A program made the translations under genes and the position numbers. 63,220 nucleotides of DNA from Thamnocephalis sphaerospora (lineage: Eukaryota; Zoopagomycota; Zoopagomycetes; Zoopagales; Sigmoideomycetaceae), in contig KZ992441.1 in assembly GCA_003614735.1 (NCBI GenBank), forward strand, positions 1 through 63,220. The letters are read 5' to 3'. The notes beneath the pieces are model-generated. The model had not been told where the DNA came from. It searched no databases and saw nothing but the letters and a program-made list of their open reading frames with translations. How positions within the stretch are numbered: position 1 is the first letter of the stretch; every line of letters starts with the position of its first letter. Shown here piece by piece: positions 45,392 to 56,243 of the stretch.

Positions 45392-46310
45392 CCACCATTG
45401 CCGCTGCCGTCGCTGCCGTCGCCGCCGCTGCTGCTGCTGCTGCGTCAATTTGTGCGACCCTTGGTGGTACGGGCAGTGACGATACGCACGTAGCTTGTGC
45501 CCTTGTGTGTGCTTGCTCGTACGTCTGTCCTTTTTTTCCTTTACTTTGGGTTGTCGCACGCATGACTGCTGTTCTTGCTGTTGCTACTGCTGCGGCCGTT
45601 TCCGCCGCAGGCTCACCTTTTCCTTTTCTCGCTCGTTGTCCTTGCGTTCTTTGTGCAATGCTGCTCCTATCATTGCTACCGTGTCGTTATTGCCGTTTCC
45701 ACTCCTTTGCCCCGTTTATTGTCGCTGAGAATAAGGTTACAAGCGCGTCTGTACTGTTTTTTTAGCCTACTCTGTGCAGGCAGGAGGCGGCGTACTTTCC
45801 GTCGCATCCCGCTGTGACCGCTTTCCGCCACTGTCTACTGCTGCCACTGTTGTTGCTGCCACTGCTACTACTGCTACTACTACTGCTACTGTCGGCGCAT
45901 GTCTTTGTGTAAATGGGATGGTGCCGATTGTCGCCTCGTGCAATGGTGCCGGTGACGGTGTGTATACGCGCATGTGCTTGCTGCATCGGCCACGACCATC
46001 GCTTCTAAACGTCACCGTTAATACGCTGCATCGCTTACTTTCTTTCTGTGCTCTATATATCGTCTGCTCGCTTGGTGCTGGATACATCCGCCGCGATCGC
46101 CGTCTTGTCCCATCGACTTGTCCTTTACCCGCTCACCATTACCGCTGCATCCTATGGCCTACCTTTCTCCGCCTATTCCAGCCGTCTGGTTGCTGTGTTG
46201 GCGCACGGTGCACCATGCTCATTTTCACTATTCGCTCATTATCGTCACTTTATTTGGTGTTTTATAGCAGTAAAGCGAATGTGCATTCGCTTTTAAGGTA
46301 GCTATCGTGC
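44956..46310. other. Intergenic, RAS 3' flank / F-box gene 3' end
   Basis: Convergent region with CAC/CAT triplet runs at 45047-45095 and an (ATC)n run, and ACTGCT-type triplets near 45.85 kb. A minus ORF (45111-45563) contains a hydrophobic segment (LGAWVIGSLAAGIVAAAFY) that could be a small membrane protein, but its N-terminus is made by the triplet repeat, so it is not called. Confidence 0.4.
45355..45391. repeat. (ATC)n trinucleotide repeat
   Basis: Twelve ATC/CAT units. Read on the minus strand it gives a poly-Met run in a chance ORF. Confidence 0.95.
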
Positions 46311-48603
46311 TCAGACAGGTCTGGGTTGGTGCGTACCCGCAGGAGAGGCAACAGATGGTCTGGTCGATGGAGCCAAAAGTGGAGCCATTTGGAATATATG
46401 TACTCTACCGTCGATGCAGCCGACGACAACGCGACACGCATCTGCTGCCAAGCTCGTAGCACGTCGACCGTCCAGATGGCGATGTAAACCTGCGAGCATG
46501 TGCCAGTGTCGATCAATCGGCGGGACATCTACCTGATTTGCTGTAGGCGTCCCTGCACCCGTAGTTGCAGTGCCACTATCTTCGATAGCCGTGTTATCAT
46601 CGTCGGTCAGGCTGGTGGCTGATGAATGCGCGATGGAGGGTGGCGGCGACGAAGGCTGCGGCGGCGTGCTTTCGGCATCTGCGTTGGGAGCTGGCGGGCT
46701 GGCGGGAGTAGCGGCAAACGGTGGCAAAGACACCAGCGGCGGATGGGACGGTGCTGGAGGTAGTAGATTATCCATGCGTCGCACGCCGTTGTCCAGCAGA
46801 CCGGGCAGCTGGCGAAAACGCACGCCATCCCGGGACACACACAGAACGCGGCGGTCTGTCACCACCGTAGAAAAGTTGGTGCTTAGCGTTTCGGCCAGCA
46901 GCGCGTCTATCAGCTCAAAACCCATGGCCTCCCTTGACCGGGCCAACATTTCGGCTGCGGGAGTGGCGGCGGCGTACTCGGATAACTGATGGCGCAGACT
47001 AGATGGCCAGCCAAATCGCACTCGCTCCATCTGGCCATCTATCATATGGACAAACACATTGCCGCTGTTATCGTGGTCATGGTCGTCCTTGGTGTCTGCA
47101 TCTTGGTCTTCGAGCAGATCGTATCCAGAAGCAATGCTGAGCCTATGCAGCTGCGCTGGACGGCTACCCGGCGGTGCAATACGATATGTTGCTACCATTG
47201 TATTATCATCCTCGTCAACATTAGTGCCGAAAGGAAATGCTGGGGCCATGGTCTGCTGTGATGGTAAAGTAGAGTCTGCGGGTGGCAGGAGAAATTCCTT
47301 CATCAGACCATTGGTGCACACGGCCAGCAGATGGTGGCTACCGTGAAAGATAAAGTCGTTAATCTGTTTGCGGCGGTTACGCAGGTTGTAATTAGCACCA
47401 TCAATTATGTATGACTAGCCGTTGCTCGCACTTTCACAGCAAAGTGTAACGTACCATTTCTGCGCCATTGAACACCTTGAGTAGGGTGCCATCTCGCCAG
47501 CGCCACAACAGCAGTTCGGCTCCCATGCCACACGACGCTGCGTACTCGCGGTGAAGACGCACTTGGCCGATTGGCGCCACATGCCCGCGCAAGATATGGG
47601 TGGCGCGAACCTGAACTGCGCCCGTGGTGGATGTCGAGGTATGGTCAGCACTGCTGCTGTTTTCTTTGCCANNNNNNNNNNNNNNNNNNNNNNNNNNNNN
47701 NNNNNNNNNNNNNNNNNNNNNNNNNNNNNNNNNNNNNNNNNNNNNNNNNNNNNNNNNNNNNNNNNNNNNNNNNNNNNNNNNNNNNNNNNNNNNNNNNNNN
47801 NNNNNNNNNNNNNNNNNNNNNNNNNNNNNNNNNNNNNNNNNNNNNNNNNNNNNNNNNNNNNNNNNNNNNNNNNNNNNNNNNNNNNNNNNNNNNNNNNNNN
47901 NNNNNNNNNNNNNNNNNNNNNNNNNNNCGTTGAGCCAACGTCCATCACATCCAGTGCCGACACACTCTCGCACTCCAACTTGCACAGCATATTGGCACTG
48001 CCATGCATATCCAATTGCCATAGTGCCAGACTGCGGTCATAAGAACCGGTTAGCATACGATCGCGTGGCAGCAGGCGTACTTTTTGCACTCGGCTTTGAT
48101 GCACAGCTGTGTTGACGTAGTGACGTGCTGGCCGGTTCTTTTGCCAGTTGCGTTCGCGTGCCACAACCCACGCAAATACTGTCTCCCACGGCAGGTTGGT
48201 GGACGAGCCATGGTGCTCGGCCAGCCAGTGCTTTGCTGTGCGTACGCTGCCGGTTGACAAATGGCGTTGGCACATGCGCTTCCATAGAGCATCCAGCTGC
48301 GTAATCTGTCTCCAGCGGCGACACACCTAGGCCATTGATCCGTGCAGATTACGATGGTGAGCAGAGCCAGACTGGATGCGTGCTGCGTTTGTTTCCGCTT
48401 ACTCGACGACAGCGCAGCAGCTCCCGCCACGGCAGATACTCCAGAATAGTCACTGCCAGCTCAACAGGAAGCAGACCAAGCGCATCCAGTCGCCATGTTG
48501 TCATCGGCGCTTCATCGGCCAGCGGTCCTTGCTGCAGAGACGGCAGTAGACGACGACGCTCAATGTAGGTAAGACGCCTCGCCAACTGGCGCATACTGCT
48601 CAT
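46311..48603 (-). CDS. F-box / WD40-repeat protein (interrupted by assembly gap)
   Basis: Likely substrate receptor of an SCF ubiquitin ligase. Exons on the minus strand: 48603-48403, 48326 to gap, gap to 47455, 47414-46311. The F-box spans LGLLPVELAVTILEYLPW through VCRRWRQITQLDALWKRMC, across intron 1. WD40 blades include RMLTGSYDRSLALWQLD and HILRGHVAPIGQVRLHREYA ... LLLWRWRDG. The last exon adds a long Pro/Ser/Asp-rich insert, then HIFQMAPL. A 256-nt run of N (47672-47927) removes blades, and the frame on either side differs, so an intron or a wrong gap size lies within. The intron at 47454-47415 is only 40 nt but restores frame. Specific substrate unknown. Confidence 0.75.
47672..47927. 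other. Assembly gap (N run)
   Basis: 256 undetermined bases inside the F-box/WD40 gene. Any ORF drawn across it is an artefact. Confidence 0.99.
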
Positions 48604-49081
48604 TGGGTGAGCAAATTGGCCAAAGGTGTTGCTGCCCGCCTTTTCCTTTGACAGCGCGGCCGCTCACCATGCAATGCGATCCTCTGACGACAGACGGTCG
48701 AATTCATGCAGGAATGCCTCCATGAGCAACAGAGTACGAGCGACTCGGGTGCAATAAACAATGGTAGGAAAGAGTGAAGCGATGACGCCATAGCACAGGA
48801 ACCATCCCCATTAGCTGTAATTGGCATCCAAAATCTTTGATCACCATACCACAGCGATCTGAGCAGGCAGGCGTGGCGGTTCAACCCGGCGTCTGCCTGC
48901 AAGGGTGGAGTTGGGATGTTGTCTCGTTTACACAATGTATCACCTGATAGCGTGGCCCACGCGAGCGAATAAAACCGTAAATCAGAGACACGGTTATAAA
49001 ATACAGAGCTGACATCAAAGTGTAATAGTTTATTGTGGCTCTGCGTGTCTGCTGCTATCGGCGAAAAGCGCCAGTAAGATG
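48604..49081. other. Intergenic, contains dispersed repeat copy A
   Basis: The 36-bp repeat at 48946-48981 lies here, about 100 bp beyond the stop of the orphan gene. A 178-codon minus ORF across the region has no family feature and overlaps the repeat, so it is not called. Confidence 0.5.
48946..48981 (+). repeat. Dispersed 36-bp repeat, copy A
   Basis: GATAGCGTGGCCCACGCGAG followed by CGAATAAAACCGTAAA. It aligns without gaps to copy B at 59965-60000 with 31 of 36 identities, all five differences being transitions. Weak similarity continues about 14 bp upstream. Confidence 0.7.
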
Positions 49082-49819
49082 CTAGAGATTGCCAATGATG
49101 GAGGCGGGCATAATTGTAATCCTGTCGTTCTTCCACGTCTCTCCCAACCAGACTGCACGCTCCGGCTGATTGGGCAAATTGAAAGCTGTCCGGGTAACAT
49201 CTATCACTCGCCTCTCTCCAGTGAATGCAATACTGCGGGCATACGATCTTTCCTCGTTGGGTACTATATAGCAGCCAAAAGGCCGGCCTGCACGTCTAGC
49301 AGTTGCAGCGCCTCGTGGCGTAAATATCTGCACTTTTTCGTAAAGCGGCTCATCATCCGTATCTTTGTACTTGAAGAAAAGAAAAGCATGATCGATTGCG
49401 GCGCCTCCAGTCTCTGGATAGGCCTTTAGGATAGCATGCTGAATCTGTTTTTCATGAGGTATCCGGGAGGTCGAGGTATACGAACTCGTCACGCCACGCG
49501 GGCTGGCATCGATCACTGCAATCGGAGAAGAAAGTCATATGCGTTTTGATTTGCCGTTTACTTTTAACTTTCTACCGCTAAACGTGCATCCATGGGACGG
49601 CAACAAGTCCGGCTAATGCTTGCTCCTGGCGCCACGAATGCGTAATATTTTGGACTCTGCCTGCCAGTTAACGTGATGGCCAAAGATACATACAGCGTGA
49701 GATTGTCACGCTTTTCGGCCGACCTTTTCTTCAGTTTCCGCGCCTACCGGATATGACTGCGAGTAATTCGCCGTATGCTGGTTACGTGCAAAATATTTTG
49801 CCAGTATCCTGCTCGCCAT
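49082..49819 (-). CDS. Orphan protein, unknown function
   Basis: Three-exon model on the minus strand, 49819-49748, 49656-49569 and 49515-49082; 197 residues, phases consistent. The last exon is the best supported: it opens after acceptor GATTGCAG and encodes a well-mixed sequence (AFLFFKYKDTDDEPLYEKVQ, RPFGCYIVPNEERSYARSIA) unlike the low-complexity shadows nearby. Intron 1 has branch CGTTAACTGG. Intron 2 needs a weak donor, GAAA|GTTAAA. The N-terminus MASRILAKYFARN is basic and acid-free, so mitochondrial import is possible. I recognise no domain. Confidence 0.45.
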
Positions 49820-51026
49820 CGCGACTGCTATGCCTCATTGTTTGGGAATGCAAAACTACGCTTTCCATTAGAATAAATAACTGCGTATTGTCACCTTGTC
49901 GTTGTAAACCGGCAAGTCTAGCATGTACCGTAGCTCGATTAGTTTAGGCCGGCCGTATAACAAAACTTTGAGTCAAGAACCGTTTGTTTGCTTTCTCCCT
50001 CTGCTCGACTTTCGCTGATCATCACCATTGAACCGAGTGCCACGCTGGCCGTTGCATCATAAATGCTATGTTCTTTCTGTGCTTCATTCATTGGATATCG
50101 GTACATGTGAGTATCCGTTCGTATGCGTGCTGTGATGTTGCCTGCCATGGACAGCGCACTCGAGACACGAAACGTTGAAAGCACTCATTTAAATACACGA
50201 ATTTATCTAGCACGCATCGGTGGCTCGTTTCGCTTACTAGGACACGCAGCACAGTCAACATCGGCCCTACTTGATGGTGACGAGCAGGGTGCGCCGATGC
50301 CATGCTGTCCTAATCGAGTCTGGCCGCCATGCCTCCAAACAACGAAAGCGGAGTCTATCAGCTCGGGCTCGAATTTGGCCGTAAGCGACAATGACGACCA
50401 TTGTGGAAAGGGTAATGATGCTGCTCAGCTGCAGGCATGCCACTGGCGGTCGTTTTCTCTGCATGCACTGCGGCTGCGACTGCAGGCCAGCATGCGCAGC
50501 TGCATGCTGCCACGGCATGCTAACACTAATCATCCGATGCTATGGGCTGGCAGGCACGGTGATGGCTCACTCGCAGTTCCGTCATCTGGCCAAGCACTGG
50601 CCGACTGCGCTCAGCCAACCGACATTTGTCTGACCTTTTCCGTGCCCATACACACACTGCTCTCCCAAGTTATCCTTTGCCACAAGTGTACACCTGCACC
50701 CTCGCATTGCACTGTTCACAGGTAGGCACGTGTATGCACAAGGGTGGAAATATTGATTGGCCGATGGTCCGGTCGGGCTGCCTGCTGTGCATCCGCCTGT
50801 GTAATTCGTGGCGGCTACGGAGACCCCGTCGTGAAACATGCGCGTGGTAGAAATGCGGCCACAAGCGATACACGCCCGGCAGCGACAACGGCAGCAGCAA
50901 TAGGGACGGCGATGAAGGGGACGACAGCGGGAAAGAGAGCAGACAAGGAAAGAGGCAATGGTAGCAACCGTTAGAGTCGCCGCTGCCACGACTGCTGTAG
51001 CAGCAAGGCACCGGCGGTTATGGTGT
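49820..51026. other. Intergenic, orphan gene / RAB11 3' end
   Basis: Upstream of the orphan gene and downstream of RAB11. Chance ORFs only (largest plus 50123-50725). Confidence 0.5.
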
Positions 51027-52313
51027 CTAGCAGCACTTGCCGCCCTTGTTGGCATCCTCCTGGTTGGGCGAGACGGTGATCTTCTGGCCATCCGTCGGCT
51101 TGATCACATCGCTGGACGTGTCCAGTGCTTTACGCGACACAATGCGGTAGATCTCTGCGCGCGTGAGGCATGCGAAGCAACGCATGCGCCACCGTTAGTC
51201 CGGCCCGATGCTGCGTCCGCTCCTCAAAGCGTAGCATTGCCTACCCGTCAGGATGTTCTGGAAGGCCAGCTCTACGTTGCTCGCATCCAAGGCAGACGTC
51301 TCGATGAACGACAGGTGGTTCTCCTCGGCAAACTGCTTGGCGTCCTCGGTGGGCACAGCGCGCAGATGCCGCAAATCGCTCTTGTTGCCGACCAGCATGA
51401 TGACAATGTTGTTGTCGGCATGATCACGCAGCTCCTTCAGCCAGCGGTTCACGTTTTCGTATGTGACATGCTTGGCAATGTCGTAGACCAACAGTGCACC
51501 GACTGCGCCGCGATAGTAGGCGCTGGTGATGGCACGGTAGCGCTCCTGGCCCGCTGTGGCCGACAACGAGGCAGCGGTCAGCGTTAGCCGCCACTCGTCG
51601 TCGCCTCGGCCGCTCGCGCTTACCAGTATCCCAGATCTGCGCCTTGATGATCTTGTTGTCTACCTGGATGCTACGCGTGGCAAACTCCACGCCGATGGTA
51701 GACTTGCTCTCCAGATTGAACTCGTTCCGCGTGAAACGCGAAAGCAGGTTGGACTTGCCGACGCCAGAGTCGCCGATCAGGACCACTAGGAAACGCGGCC
51801 AAGCAGGCGTTAGCCACACCATGGTCCACGACCGTTTCCGAGCACCGGGTGCGCCGATGCTAGCGCACAGTCGTAGCGCACGCGACGCCTGCCATGCTCA
51901 CGCACGCATACCAACGGCACTCGCGTGCCGAATTTGCAGCCGCCCACTGACGCAGCGTCCAAACCGCAACACCAGATGATGATGACCTGCACTGCCCGCA
52001 GGCCAGCGCCATGCTACCAATCGCTGCGCACTTGCTTGGCGGCTAGCGTCTGCTCGCCACTCTCGCTCGTCGCGCTGCCTCACACTGCCTCGCACAGAGG
52101 TGCAGCCGCCGAGCCCATCGTACACGTGCATCTCGATGCCGCCCAGCAACCACGCCCACAAGACCATACTCGCTGCTGGCCCACCGACAAAAGCGTGTGC
52201 CCGCACGCGTACACTGCCGCCCTCGCTGTTGCAGCGTCACAGCTCGTCTGCAGCCGCCAAATCTGCGCAGGACTTACCCTTGAACAGAAAGTCGTACTCG
52301 TCGTCCTTGCTCA
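51027..52313 (-). CDS. Rab11-family small GTPase (Ypt31/32 type)
   Basis: GTPase of trans-Golgi and recycling-endosome traffic. Four exons on the minus strand, 52313-52277, 51785-51624, 51553-51245 and 51154-51027; 211 residues. The start [12 protein letters not shown] matches the Rab11 N-terminus. P-loop GDSGVGKS, effector loop [20 protein letters not shown] and SALDASNVE are intact. The C-terminus ends in CC for double geranylgeranylation. Intron 1 is 491 nt, longer than the others (70 and 90 nt). All splice sites are GT-AG with phase 1 throughout. A Ypt31/32 orthologue, together with AP-1 and VTT genes in the window, covers late secretory traffic, though they are not clustered functionally. 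Confidence 0.96.
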
Positions 52314-53077
52314 TGATGAAAAAGTGCGGAAAAGGCAGCTAAAAGGCCCGGAAGCTTGCGTGGTGTAGATGGTGCTGAGCGGTGGTATACACAAAGGCGT
52401 GCTCAGGCGAGATAAAGAGAACAGCAGGAGCGGACGGCCGCGATGGCTAGAGCACAAGTGCAGTGTGGATAGAATGAAGAAGGTGGGATGAGCACTGTAT
52501 GCACCAGTGTGTGGCAGTGGTTGTAGGCTAGAGACGCTAGTCGGGGACCACCAGGGGCAGCATCAGAAAAGGGGCAGCCACCACCGCCACCAGCCCACCA
52601 CAGCGACGCCAGCCACGGCAGTTGCCCAGCTGCACGACCAGTCACATTGGCGGCCGTCCAGGCAACGCATGCGCCGCAAGGACGCGCACCCGCAGACCGC
52701 GCCATGATGGCGTCTGTTTGCCGCGACAGCCACCACGGCCACCGCGGCGCTCGCCTTCGCTCCTCGGTCAGCAGCGCTGCTGTCCGGCCGTGATTGGTCC
52801 CTGCTGGCCATCAGCTCCCTGACGTGTAGAGTGCAAGTGGGCACATGCCGTCTTTCGAATCCGATAGAGCCGATGCACATCGAGCCGATGCTGGGTGCGC
52901 CATGGCCGGCTTACGGTGATAAACCATCTTGCGCCCTGGCGTGCATGAACACTACCACGGTAGCAATATCGCGAGGCATCAGTGTCATGGCCGCTCGCAC
53001 TCGCGCACGCACGCACGCGAGGCGCTGACGCCCATTCCTCTACCACGTTCCCGGCTGCTCCCGCGTTGAACAGCAAC
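52314..53077. other. Divergent promoter region, RAB11 / fungalysin
   Basis: 764 bp between divergent ATGs. No ORF supported. GC-rich with CCACCGCCACC runs. Confidence 0.5.
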
Positions 53078-55487
53078 ATGTTCCGTGCTCAAGCTCTGCT
53101 GGCCAGCGTGCTGCTGACCCTGACGATCCTCAGCCACACCGCTGTCTCTCTCAAGCGTCTGGCTAGCTTTGGTCCGCAGCCACCCACCGTCTACTACACG
53201 CTGAACGACCTAGCCGACCATGCCGTGTTTGCCCAGCATGCTGTGCCGCTGCAGCATCCAACACGGCGATCTCCCCGCCTGTCTACATCGCTTAACAAGC
53301 CGGTCCCGGTGACGCTGGAGCAGGCGATAGGGTATGCGCGCACCGCGCTGCACCATGCCTACGCGCTTCCACACACCGGTTCTATGGTGACCGATGCCTA
53401 CCAATCCTCCAACCATGTGGCCCATGTCTACTTTCGCCAGCTGCTGGATGGCGTACCCATTCTGAATGGCAACGCTGCTGTACATGTCGACGCTCAAGGT
53501 CAGATTGTCGCCTTTAGCAGCAGCTTTCAGAAAGCTCCCATCCCGCCGTACAATGCATCGGCTCCGTCCCAGCCTGCCGTGCCCGATCGTGGTCCGGATC
53601 CCCACTATACGGGTGCTGTTGTCAAGGCAACCGGCGCTCATGCGGTGCAGCCGCAGCAGCCGCACATTGTATCGCCACAGGAGGCGTTCAAGGTGATTGA
53701 TCGGCTCTTTAGACATGCCTCCAACAGCGCCGCCTCCACATCCTCGCACAAGACACGGGTGCGCCGCGCTACCATCGACGATGTGCCCTATGCTACCGGG
53801 CCGGTTACCGCGGCGTTTGCCTATCTACACTTGGACGCAAGCAGGACCGTGCCCATCTGGGCCTTTAATCTTCCAACGCTGAGCAACTACTACCACATCC
53901 AAGTGGCAGCCACCGGCGAGCGTATACTGGCCCTCAGCAGCTGGACGTACAATGCTCAGAACAGCACCGATCCCATGGGGCCCTTGTGCGCGCCGAAATC
54001 GTCCGATGGTCTGGTGCCGACATCTCCGCCGATCGAAGCCACCTACCGAGTGATTCCCGCTGTATCGTACGACCCGCAGCCGGCTTACCGCACGCTGGTA
54101 TCCGTCCTGCCCGACTGTGATGCTTCGCCACTGGGATGGCATACGCTGCCGTCGGCGGTCGCTAACGCAAGCGGCATGCCCTGTCCCGCCTCAGCACCAG
54201 GCACCAAGGATCTGACCTGCACGCTCTACATGACCACGGTCGGCAACAATGTCTACGCACAGGAGAACTGGATCAATCGCACCATGTCCACCCAGCGGGA
54301 GAATCTGACGCTGGCCGGCGATCGGCCCAGCGGTGGTCCCTCGCTGACCTTTGATTTTCCCTTTAACGCTTCCGCTGAGCCGTTGGAGAATCAAAATGCC
54401 TCGACGACAAACCTGTTTTATCTCATCAATTATGTAAGTGCTGGCATAGCAATGATATAGGTGCAGGTTGCTTATCCGCACGCTCTAGATGCACGATCTG
54501 TTTTATGCCTATGGGTTTGACGAAGCAGCCGGCAATTTTCAAGAGTTCAACTTTGATCGCGGCGGTTTGGGTGGTGATGCGCTGATTGCGGATTCGCTAG
54601 ACACGGGCGGCGAGAATAACGCCGACATGACCGTGCCACCGGATGGCGAGCGGCCCAGGCTTCGTGTGCATCTGTACAACTACACGCAGCCAGACCGTGA
54701 TGCCGCGTTTGCCAACGATGTGGTCGTGCACGAGTACACCCATGGACTGACCGCACGTTTGACTGGCGGCCCGTCCAACGTCGACTGTCTGGTGCAGGAC
54801 GAGGATCTTGGCCTGGCCGAAGGCTGGAGCGACTTTGTTGCGCTCTGGCTACAGGCTGCTGCGCATACTATCGAGGAAAACGCTGCCAATACGACCAGAA
54901 ATGCAACTGTGGGCAACAGTGCCAACCCGCCTGTCGTGCGCTTTCGGCATGCGCCAGGTCATGGCCTCAACATTGGCAACTATCTCAACAGCCGAGGACT
55001 GCGTCTCTACGATTACTCCACCGATACCACCTACAATCCGACCAACTATAGCCTCGTCAACGACGCCTACTGGCGTGATGCGCACCGACTGGGCATGATC
55101 TGGGCCATGATGCTCTATGAGATGTACTGGGAGCTGGTGGACAACTATGGATTCACGCCCGATCTGACTTCGGCGGACACTACCAAGGGCAACACGCTGG
55201 CGCTCCAGCTGGTGGTGGACGGGCTCAAACTCCAGCCATGTCGGCCGACTTTCATCTCTGCACGCGACGCCATACTGCTGGCCGATCGTCTGTCCACCGA
55301 CGGACTGCACCAGTGCGCCATCTGGCGAGCATTTGCAAGGCGTGGTCTGGGTGTGAATGCCGGCCCAATCATGGCTTTCAACCGCAGCGCGACAGATGCC
55401 GAGTCGTCCACAGTGGCCAGCGACGCAGTGCCTGAAGAATGTGCCGACTCGGCCGGTGCCTCCTCGTCTGCTACGAGTGCGCGTTAG
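53078..55487 (+). CDS. Secreted M36 metallopeptidase (fungalysin)
   Basis: Secreted zinc endopeptidase. Two exons, 53078-54433 and 54489-55487; 784 residues. The signal peptide is MFRAQALLASVLLTLTILSH. A prodomain of the FTP type (VYFRQLLDGVPILNGNAAVH) precedes the catalytic domain. The zinc motif HEYTH is at about 533-537, with the downstream ligand Glu in EGWSDF near 563, and further M36 blocks DAHRLGMIWAMMLYEMYW and GLHQCAIWRAFARRGLG. NxT/NxS sites are frequent. The upstream ATG at 52982 is in frame but would bury the signal peptide, so 53078 is preferred. The 55-nt intron falls between INY and MHDLFY. Probably processed by removal of the FTP propeptide. Confidence 0.95.
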
Positions 55488-56243
55488 ACAGGTACCCTTG
55501 GGTCATCCAGTAAATATTGTATACACATTGCTTCTCTTTATTCCTTCCGGCCCAGTCTGCACTTCTGACGGTGGTCTGGTGGTGTTGGCGCTCCAATGCT
55601 GCATCCCAAATGTACAGGTATCAAACAGTAGTATGCGTCCAGCTTTGCACTGGCGCGCGGATCAACTTGCGCACAATTACAGCGTAATGCGACGGCTAGG
55701 GCATGGTACGCAGCGCATCGACGACCTAATCTTTGACATGCTGGTGCTGCGTGTGAGCACGAAATTGATCGCGCTAGCAAATACGCGTGCCCTTACATGG
55801 CATACGTCGCCACTATCAGCGCCGCCACCTCAAAGCAGAACAGCGATTCCAGAGCCATGCTTGCGGGTGCGTGCCTAGCCGAGCACAGGCAGTCTGAAAG
55901 CGCAGGAAGAAAAGCAAGAAGCAAAGGCCGCCGCAAAACCGACCTTCTCGACAACGGTAGCGTCATCCATACACGCGAGTGGTGGCAGCGGTTGCACCAA
56001 ATGCGTGCAAGCGCCAATGCGAGCGACGCTTGACGGCAGCTGACGCTGCTAGCGGTATTCGAGCAAAAACGGCTACGCGCAGCCGTAAACATGGTGTCTG
56101 TGCAGCTGGTCGGTTTGCATGTAACCCCTGGAGCGGTGCCATAACATGGCCAAAGAGGCGGTCACGGTGCGTGGATGTGCACGTGCACTTTGTTGTTCTT
56201 GCTACCTGTTGACGAGTAATCGCCGCTGCATTCGCTGCCCAGC
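55488..56243. other. Intergenic, fungalysin / RAD51B
   Basis: A 78-codon plus ORF (55797-56033) with a basic stretch AGRKARSKGRRKTDLLDN is possible, but without family or splice evidence it is not called. Confidence 0.4.

Noticed and set aside
45111-45563. Minus ORF with a poly-Met run and a hydrophobic segment
   Set aside because: The Met run is the (ATC)n microsatellite. Only the hydrophobic stretch looks natural, which is not enough for a gene call.
47415-48326. Continuous ORF through the N run
   Set aside because: Translation of N is meaningless, and the frame after the gap is not the WD40 frame.
52982-53077. Upstream in-frame ATG of the fungalysin
   Set aside because: It would place 32 residues before the signal peptide and prevent secretion as expected for the family.
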